From Asterias rubens (lineage: Eukaryota; Echinodermata; Asteroidea; Forcipulatida; Asteriidae): a stretch of DNA of 64,000 bases. Where the stretch lies: the NCBI RefSeq assembly GCF_902459465.1, contig NC_047063.1, positions 20,859,685-20,923,684 on the forward strand, read 5' to 3'. Below are positions 58,601 through 64,000 of the stretch, piece after piece (positions within the stretch are counted from its first letter, which is position 1; each line of letters starts with the position of its first letter). The notes beneath the pieces are model-generated. The model ran no database searches. It saw only the letters and a list, made by a program, of their open reading frames with translations, and was not told the origin of the DNA. Position numbers and translations under genes: made by a program.

Positions 58601-61600
58601 CATCATAATATGTTAAAAAAATTACATCAAGTAGAAGTAAACAAAGAAAAGGACATCAAATAAGAAATTATTATTATACACACTGTCAAAAATACATTGG
58701 TAGAAAAAAAACCAGTAGGCACAATTATTATTAAAAGGCATTTAACAGACTGACGATTTGAGGAATTGCACTTTGTTTGTAGCGAACTGTTTCACATCTG
58801 TGTGGGTCATATTTGTTGGTGTGTCTTAAATTGATCTGACAGCTTCTATGGGGAGGTAGCCAATTTCTACACATGTACTACATTGCACCAAAGTCAGGGC
58901 TAAACCCCTTTTGAAAAAGCACAAGACCAAAGCTTATAATACCTCAACTTTTTTTCCAGACCAAAATTCTTTGTACAAGATCAGAATCAAAATGAGAAGA
59001 TATTTTACTAAACTGATTCTATTCGATCAATCAGTTACAGATGATTTATCTCACTTGTTCTTGATTTCTTGATATTATCAATCGTAATTGACAGATATTT
59101 TACTAAACTGATTCTATTCGATCAATCAGTTACAGATGATTTATCTCACTTGTTCTTGATTTCTTGATATTATCAATCGTAATTGACAGATATTTTACTA
59201 AACTGATTCTATTCGATCAATCAGTTACAGATGATTTATCTCACTTGTTCTTGATTTCTTGATATTATCAATCGTAATTGACAGATATTTTACTAAACTG
59301 ATTCTATTCGATCAATCAGTTACAGATGATTTATCTCACTTGTTCTTGATTTCTTGATATTATCAATCGTAATTGACAGATATTTTACTAAACTGATTCT
59401 ATTCGATCAATCAGTTACAGATGATTTATCTCACTTGTTCTTGATTTCTTGATATTATCAATCGTAATTGACAGATATTTTACTAAACTGATTCTATTCG
59501 ATCAATCAGTTACAGATGATTTATCTCACTTGTTCTTGATTTCTTGATATTATCAATCGTAATTGACAGATATTTTACTAAACTGATTCTATTCGATCAA
59601 TCAGTTACAGATGATTTATCTCACTTGTTCTTGATTTCTTGATATTATCAATCGTAATTGACAGATATTTATCAGCTTTAAAAACTAGTTCGTATGACAC
59701 TGCTCTAGAATTGCAAAGGTCGTGGGTTCGAATCCCACCAGAGTAATATGTCTCTGATTTTTTTCCATATGAGTAAAACCAAATGTATTTGATTTAAAGT
59801 CATAACTTATATATCACTTTGTTAAAGTTATATTTATAACAAAGAGAGGTATTATTAATCAATTGTAAAAAGGCAAGACTACCAGACTTGTCCACTTTTG
59901 AATTTACCGGCTAGATGCTAAAGTTAATATTCTGCGGTCGAGTGTAAATTTTAATAAGGCGACTAAAATTACTCTTAATTTTTTTTTTTTTTAAATCTCT
60001 TTTAAATTTGTATTCCAAATTACTTTGCCATGAGTGTTACTGAGTGACGGACCTGAGCGCTACATAAGAAACCACTACTTTTATTATTATTATTGATTGA
60101 AATTTTATTGTGAAACATTTTACAATTGTTCAGAGTTGTAATTTTCTTGACACTAAGTTTAAACTGCATATTTACCTTTGTTGTATGGGACAGAAAAGAC
60201 GTAATTTTTGTTGTATAGCGCCCTCTGGAAGTACGCCTGGTCCCAGGGATCCTGAATGGCACGAAGCTCGTCTTTACTCCATTTTTCTGCGACGCTGGTG
60301 ATATAAAAAAAAAAAAAAAAAGGACGGTTCTTGAGAAATCAGACGGACAGGAGTGTGGAGGGGGGGGGGGGGGGGGGGAGTATGAATATTGGTAGACAAA
60401 AGAGAGTCGTAAAATATAAAAAGTAGTTTGTATGAAATTTTAACCCTCACTCTTTTGTGAATTATTTTATAATATCATTTTCTTTAAAAAGACGATATTG
60501 AAAATGATCAGATATAGTACAGGGATAATTCATCATGTCTAAAGAAATCAAATCAATGTCCTGCTGTAATCATTTGGTCTAATTCCCTGTATACGGCAGC
60601 AATATAGAAAGCAGATTCTCATCTATAAAAATGGGGCCAGGCTATTTTTTCCCTTTAATCTTCATTTTGGTTTAATGTATTTCAATAGGAGAAAAAACAC
60701 AAGATTGTTACCTCATGGTCAGGGCTGGGCAACTAGTGCAACTAGTATCACAAAGTCGTGACCAGTCGCTGCTGCTGCTTTTCAGCTACCCCATTAACAT
60801 GTTAACCGCATCGCCATTATTATTACAAAAAATAGTCATGACTAGTGTTGAAGTCACACCTAATTGTAATTGTCTGCTATGATATTGCTGCATCAAAGGA
60901 GTTGCTCACGTGCGTCTGTGGCAATACTTCACATTTCAGCATAACATTTTACCATTTTGTACCTGTGTGACCCACAGTCTTTGGGTTTTAAAATAGTCTT
61001 TACTATTGGGGTAGTGTATTTTCACTGGTTGCCCAGGCCTGCACATGTTCGTGATTAACAGAGTGTTTCTAATTCTTTTTATTTACCTGCTGGGATAGAT
61101 TCTGGTGACTCCTCCATTGGCAGCGACAATGTTGTACAAAATACCCTCACTAAAAATGAAACAAAAAACCAAGAGAAATTCTGTTATAATTAGACTGGTC
61201 CCCTGTCTTGATATGCGAGGATAAACACAGGCACTGGTTCTACAGACCATGTGATTTCATTGGATAAACGGGCAGTGAAGTAAGCTTTCCTTATCTGTGT
61301 TTTGATTGGTCCGAGGTGATGTTTGTCAGCTTGCACTTTCGACTGTCTGCATACCCCAACAAACAAACAAACACCCAACCCAACAACAAAAATGAATATA
61401 TTTATTTATTCATGTTATAACTTTTTGAAAATCTCCAAAAGTCTTTCTCTATTTTGGACGTATTCATGTTTTGGCAAGTCATGATCTTTGCTGAATTTCA
61501 TTTAGATTGTTTTCAATCAATAAGGAAATTGAGTCATACGACTATAAATCATTTTGAATACCCTTGCTCTGCACTGTTCTGAGCGATTCGCGAAAAAGCT

Positions 61601-63526
61601 CTTGTAATTAACCACTCATGTTACATCATACATGTAGTTGGGAGCTCCAATTTGTATAGCCAATTTGTTGCAGCGTGGAGGTATAACAAAGCAAACTCCA
61701 AAGCATGACGTCAAAGTATCGTCATTTTGACGTGCGCCGTCACCGGCAGAAGTGTTTTTTTTTGTTTTTCAAAACCTCGAGGTTGGGGCCTGATTTTTTA
61801 ATTGATAACTACCCGAAATTCTGAAGTGCACAAATATCAAAATTACATTTAAATACACAGTTGGTGTATCTCAACATACATGTATGCATAAAATAACCAA
61901 CCTGTGAAAATTTGAGCTCAATCAGTTGCAAAGTTTTGAAATATTAATGAACGAAAAAAAAAAAACACCCTTGTCACACCATGGTCACACGAAGTTGTGT
62001 GCTTTCAGATGCTTGATTTCAAGACCTCAAATTCTAAACTTGAGGTCTCGAAATCAAATTCGTGGAAAATTACTTCTTTCTCGAAAACTACATCACTTCG
62101 GAGGGAGCTGTTTCTCACAAATGTCTTGTTCTATCAACCTATCCCCATTACTCTTAATCAAGAAAGGTTTTGTGCTAATAATTGTTTTGAGTAATTACCA
62201 ATAGTGCCCACTGCCTTTAAATGTAAAACAAAGCATTATAAACAGTTAAAATAGCATTTCCGAGAAAAACAGTCCGCTCAAGTGGCTGTTTAAAGTATTC
62301 TCAAGGGTTTTGCATTCAATCATATTGTTCTATATATTTCATTGAAATTTTGTCTTCTTGTTTTTTGGAAGTCAATTCCATTGACTCACGATTGACCCAT
62401 AGAGCTACTATAGCACATGCCATGCCATTTTAATGACGATTCAGACCGGGGATGTCCAAAGGGTTGTTTACTTTGTTTAGTTTATTGAGTTGAGTGAATT
62501 ATCCTTCAGAAAGCAGTCATTCTAATTTGAGGAGCATTTTGGAAGAGGGATGTGGCATGGAAGCAAAGACCAGGTTAGAGGTATCTTCTACACATGTGCT
62601 CTACAAAATATATGTATAATGTGGATGCACCCTTAAAGTTACGTCTTCGTTCACACCACTGTGTACACAGCTATATTTTGTTCATGCTTGGTTGCACCCG
62701 GCCTGTGCGAAAAGGAGGCAAAACACACCCATTTATGATAAGTGGCCTCATCTTTACAAGAAAAGAAAAATACGCTGCCCACACACAATTGCACTTGGGC
62801 GGCCAAGAAACACAACCCAAATGAACAGAAACGAACAACAGAGTGAAACTTACAACGCGGCTGGGTTGGAGGTCTGCGTCTCTTTCCAGTATTCACCGAC
62901 CGTCTTGGTGATGTCAGCATCGACTAGAAGATTCCGTACCATCTCATCATTACCTGAGAGAGATGTTCAGGAATAACACGAGGGAGAAACGTCCATAAAT
63001 GTTAAAAACATAAAAAGCACTGGACACGTTTGGTACTTGTCAAAGACCAGTATTCTCACTTGGTGTATCACAATATATATGCATAAAATAACAAACCTTG
63101 GGCTCATTGGTCATCGAAGTTGCAAGAAAATAATGAAAGGAGAAACACACTTGTTGCACAACTTTGTGTGCTTTCAGATGCATAACAATAGGCTTCAGGC
63201 CAAAAGTCTTGTATTAAATAAGAGAGAAATGACCCCTCTCTCAAAAACTTAGTTATTTCAGAGGGAGTCGTTTCTCACAATGTGTCATACTATCAACAGC
63301 TCTCCATTGCTCGTTACCAAGTAAGTTTTTATGCTGACAATTATTTTTTAGCAATTACCAATAGTGTCTGGTGCCTTGATATATAAAAAGAGATAAATAA
63401 ATCAACTTACATGTCTCCAGTTTGACATCAGTTCCACCGATGTTATTAATAGCTTGTTGTAGCGTTTCAACGATGTTATCAGTGGAAGTATTTCCTTCCT
63501 GCCCATCATGGCTGGCACAAAACTCC
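46622..63526 (-). CDS. CACNA2D: voltage-gated calcium channel alpha2/delta subunit, C-terminal 459 aa, 16 exons (5' part outside window)
   Basis: Alpha2/delta subunits are extracellular, membrane-anchored auxiliaries that traffic and tune CaV1/CaV2 channels. Minus-strand exons are 63526-63411, 62953-62854, 61149-61087, 60294-60176, 58477-58376, 57658-57597, 57146-57102, 55497-55426, 55237-55167, 54454-54373, 53556-53504, 52038-51980, 50717-50591, 50372-50251, 49192-49113 and 46729-46622. Phases agree at every junction. Family hallmarks include ANGGVTRIYP, LYNKNYVFSVPYN, CTVLDDGGFIIATNQEDQQG, VGSFFGLHDGDLM, FNSWAATAAW, GTNLLLVV and cysteine-bearing CGYC. The end is hydrophobic (CYLPLLLGLHLVFVIF), as expected of the delta anchor. 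The RRP..C-like ending (RKRPTEHCYDFDPN) looks closest to the alpha2delta-3/4 type. The N-terminal VWA and MIDAS lie beyond 64 kb. The junction 50251/49192 is an AT-AC U12-type intron. Splice sites were called by eye. Confidence 0.93.
47829..48128 (+). mobile_element. MITE family 1 inserted at TTAA in a family B repeat
   Basis: The element lies between TTAA 47829-47832 and TTAA 48125-48128. The empty site with a single TTAA is visible in the reverse family B copy ('atcaccttaagggg' near 53230). This fixes the target duplication as TTAA. Confidence 0.9.
48155..48397. mobile_element. MITE family 3, intact copy
   Basis: The terminal repeats are GGGCCCAATTTCATAGAGCT at the left and its near reverse complement 'agctctatgaaattggccc' at the right. 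'gcttaag' motifs recur inside. The family B copy at 53 kb shows the unoccupied 'gcttcccaggttg', giving a short target duplication of about 2 bp (CA). Confidence 0.85.
49676..49833. mobile_element. MITE family 2
   Basis: The termini are 'tggtccatacttcctgcaaa' and 'gcaggaagtatgaaccgggc', with the same inner 'gtgacgtcacagggctgttt' as other copies. It lies inside the U12-type intron. Confidence 0.75.
49961..50227. mobile_element. 267-bp MITE with ~29-bp terminal inverted repeats, TA-flanked
   Basis: The left end CACTGGGTGCGTTCGTTTAG and the right end CTAAACGAACGCACCCACTG are inverted copies, extended by 'cttccctgggtc' against 'gacccaaggaag'. TA flanks both sides. The interior is GC-rich. The element ends about 13 nt from the edge of the U12 donor motif. 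Confidence 0.8.
50417..50571 (+). mobile_element. MITE family 1, right half
   Basis: It runs from 'gtgttttctctgtcgttatt' through 'attgagctcaaattttcaca' to 'gtgtcccgtgtctttaa', in the short intron between exons 50717-50591 and 50372-50251. Confidence 0.75.
50930..51165 (+). mobile_element. LINE ORF2 C-terminal fragment
   Basis: The frame reads SYGDRAFSTGAPCLWNSLPD, then STFKHNLKTHLF and stop. This is the typical C-terminal signature of CR1/L2/RTE-like LINEs. A 3' segment 'gcgccttataaatgttatgt' ends in an ATT-rich tail. It is antisense to the alpha2/delta gene, in its intron. Confidence 0.85.
52191..52808. mobile_element. MITE family 3 copy split by another MITE
   Basis: The outer ends are 'gggcccactttcataaaacg' and 'gcaggtctttgaaattgagc'. 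They enclose 'agctaaacacaacc' and 'gctaagcaacg' blocks typical of family 3. A second element occupies 52295-52725. Confidence 0.65.
52295..52725. mobile_element. ~430-bp MITE with 33-bp terminal inverted repeats
   Basis: The left terminus begins TGTGACCCACTCTGTGAAAA, and the right terminus ends with its inverted copy 'ttttcacagagcgggtcaca'. Pairing continues through GAGTCAGATGTAG. The interior is AT-rich and non-coding. Confidence 0.85.
53019..53300 (-). mobile_element. SINE-like repeat (family B), uninterrupted reverse copy
   Basis: The minus strand carries GGCTAGATAGCTCAGTTGG, a B-box-like 'gggtcgaatcc' and, upstream, 'ggcttctgac', 'gcttcccaggttg' and 'ccccttaaggtgatcccc'. It serves as the empty-site reference for the two MITE insertions at 47.8-48.4 kb. 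A direct repeat 'gatttttggggttgaa' flanks it at about 52996 and 53309. Confidence 0.65.
53865..54232 (-). mobile_element. MITE family 1, complete, reverse
   Basis: It runs from TTAA-AGACACTGGACACTATTCG to 'gtgtccactgcctttaa', between alpha2/delta exons 54454-54373 and 53556-53504. Confidence 0.85.
54690..55165. repeat. degenerate ~15-bp minisatellite (GGGATGAGTAACCA)
   Basis: About thirty diverged units based on 'gggatgagtaaccag' fill most of the intron between exons 55237-55167 and 54454-54373. They reach to within about 5 nt of the exon's donor. Confidence 0.8.
56103..56610. mobile_element. 508-bp DNA element with ~38-bp TIRs and 6-bp TSD
   Basis: The ends are CCATAGAGCTATACATATTG...AGAGCGCTAAC and the inverted copy. 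TATCAA lies immediately outside both ends (56097-56102 and 56611-56616). An internal 107-codon ORF has no transposase motif. It lies in an alpha2/delta intron. Confidence 0.85.
57925..58182 (-). mobile_element. tRNA-derived SINE (family C), reverse copy
   Basis: It shares 'cagtccatatgtatgtaagc', 'caatcatggttaag' and 'cacactctgctgatca' with the copy at 13258-13612, plus an extra ~45-bp segment in the middle. Confidence 0.7.
58999..59670. repeat. 95-bp satellite, seven essentially identical units
   Basis: Units start GATATTTTACTAAACTG at 58999, 59094, 59189, 59284, 59379, 59474 and 59569, and a partial eighth begins at 59664. I see no differences between full units. It lies in the intron between alpha2/delta exons 60294-60176 and 58477-58376. 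Confidence 0.95.
59690..59775 (+). mobile_element. SINE family A, tRNA-like fragment
   Basis: It keeps 'gacactgctctagaattgca' and the B box ggttcgaatcc directly after the 95-bp satellite. The leader and tail are missing. Confidence 0.65.
60361..60378 (+). repeat. 18-nt G run
   Basis: An uninterrupted homopolymer lies 66 bp upstream (gene sense) of the acceptor for exon 60294-60176, where it reads as a C tract. Confidence 0.9.
61480..61852 (-). repeat. dispersed repeat X, copy 3 (reverse)
   Basis: The minus strand shows the same block order as at 30340 and 36300, including 'cacttctgccggtga', 'caacaaattggc' and 'catatg/cgtatgactca' variants. It abuts a MITE family 1 copy. Confidence 0.65.
61856..62220 (-). 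mobile_element. MITE family 1, reverse, left terminus lost
   Basis: It starts at 'acagttggtgtatctcaaca' and ends 'accaatagtgcccactgcc' followed by TTTAA. The missing terminus lies exactly where repeat X joins. Confidence 0.8.
63011..63378 (-). mobile_element. MITE family 1, complete, reverse
   Basis: It runs from 'aaaaagcactggacacgttt' to 'accaatagtgtctggtgcct', just downstream (gene sense) of alpha2/delta exon 63526-63411. Confidence 0.8.
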
Positions 63527-63639
63527 CTAAAACAATCAAGACAATCAAACTACTGGTCAGACTTGGGAGTCTTTTGTCCATGCTCCTAATATTGAAACAT
63601 TCAAAGATGAATGTGAATGGGCCAAATAAACCTGACTTC

Positions 63640-63990
63640 CCCTCACCCCTCGAACAGCACCTGCACCAATCACCCATCAGCCCCTACGCCCATTACCCCC
63701 CGCTCCCACCCCAACCAACCCCTGCACAATCCCCTTTTCCAACCCTAATTATCCCCTACAACTATCCCAACCCCAACCAGCCCCTCCAGCAACTCCATCC
63801 AACCCCTGCACCCACCACCTGACCAGCCCAGCATCAACCCCAAACCAGCCCACCCCACCTAGCCTGTACCCAATCCCAATCAGCCACTCCACCCACAAAC
63901 AGCCCCACACCGACCAGCCCCCTTCAACCACGATCGACCAGCCCCAGAGGTGAACCGACAACCCCCAAGCCCAACCAGCATCGCACCTAC
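63640..63990. repeat. C-rich degenerate repeat (ACCAGCCCC units)
   Basis: About 350 bp are built on 'aaccagcccca' and 'accccaaccag' variants, almost free of G on the plus strand. On the gene-sense (minus) strand this is a G-rich tract in the intron upstream of the first visible exon. Confidence 0.8.
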
Positions 63991-64000
63991 CTAGCCCTAC

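Noticed and set aside
63508..63961. Proline-rich (+) and Gly/Trp-rich (-) ORFs at the right edge
   Set aside because: They are translations of the C-rich degenerate repeat.

Overview
The window is animal nuclear DNA: AT-rich, intron-dense and crowded with short interspersed repeats. It holds three recognisable host genes and one candidate small gene. The coding content and the mix of repeats (TTAA-flanked MITEs, tRNA-derived SINEs, LINE 3' ends with TGAT tails, Helitron-like elements with internal tandem repeats) point to a marine invertebrate deuterostome. My best guess is an echinoderm, perhaps a sea star; that guess is an inference. No ORF resembles a bacterial gene, and no autonomous transposase ORF is present.

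Layout. 1-2.0 kb: two MITEs that share one TTAA, a LINE remnant and a 200-bp foldback. 2.09-2.94 kb (+): a two-exon candidate gene for an 83-residue secreted Gly/Ala-rich peptide. 4.2-5.0 kb: two tRNA-derived SINEs. 5.4-17.0 kb (+): complete cytosolic seryl-tRNA synthetase gene, 11 coding exons, 513 residues. The 3' splice site of its exon 5 has expanded into a nine-unit tandem repeat. 17-19.6 kb: MITEs and a minisatellite. 19.7-29.9 kb: about 10 kb of head-to-tail Helitron-like elements, each carrying about five ~128-bp subrepeats with a palindromic CTTCCGG/CCGGAAG core. 34.4-38.4 kb (-): two-exon two-pore-domain potassium channel, 428 residues, whose intron interrupts the first selectivity-filter glycine codon. 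38.4-46.6 kb: intergenic, repeats only. 46.6-63.5 kb (-): the last 16 exons (459 residues) of a voltage-gated calcium channel alpha2/delta subunit, whose 5' part lies beyond the right edge.

Function. The synthetase is a housekeeping gene. The K2P channel and the alpha2/delta subunit both belong to membrane excitability, but nothing here shows co-regulation.

The most notable observations are: (i) an AT-AC U12-type intron near the 3' end of the alpha2/delta gene, with matching 5' splice site, branch site and reading frame; (ii) the tandem array of ten acceptor sites in the synthetase gene; (iii) the unassigned secreted peptide; (iv) the Helitron-like array; (v) TE insertions whose pre-insertion sequence can be read from a second copy in the same window. 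All exon models were derived by eye from splice consensus, reading-frame continuity and family knowledge; no search was run.
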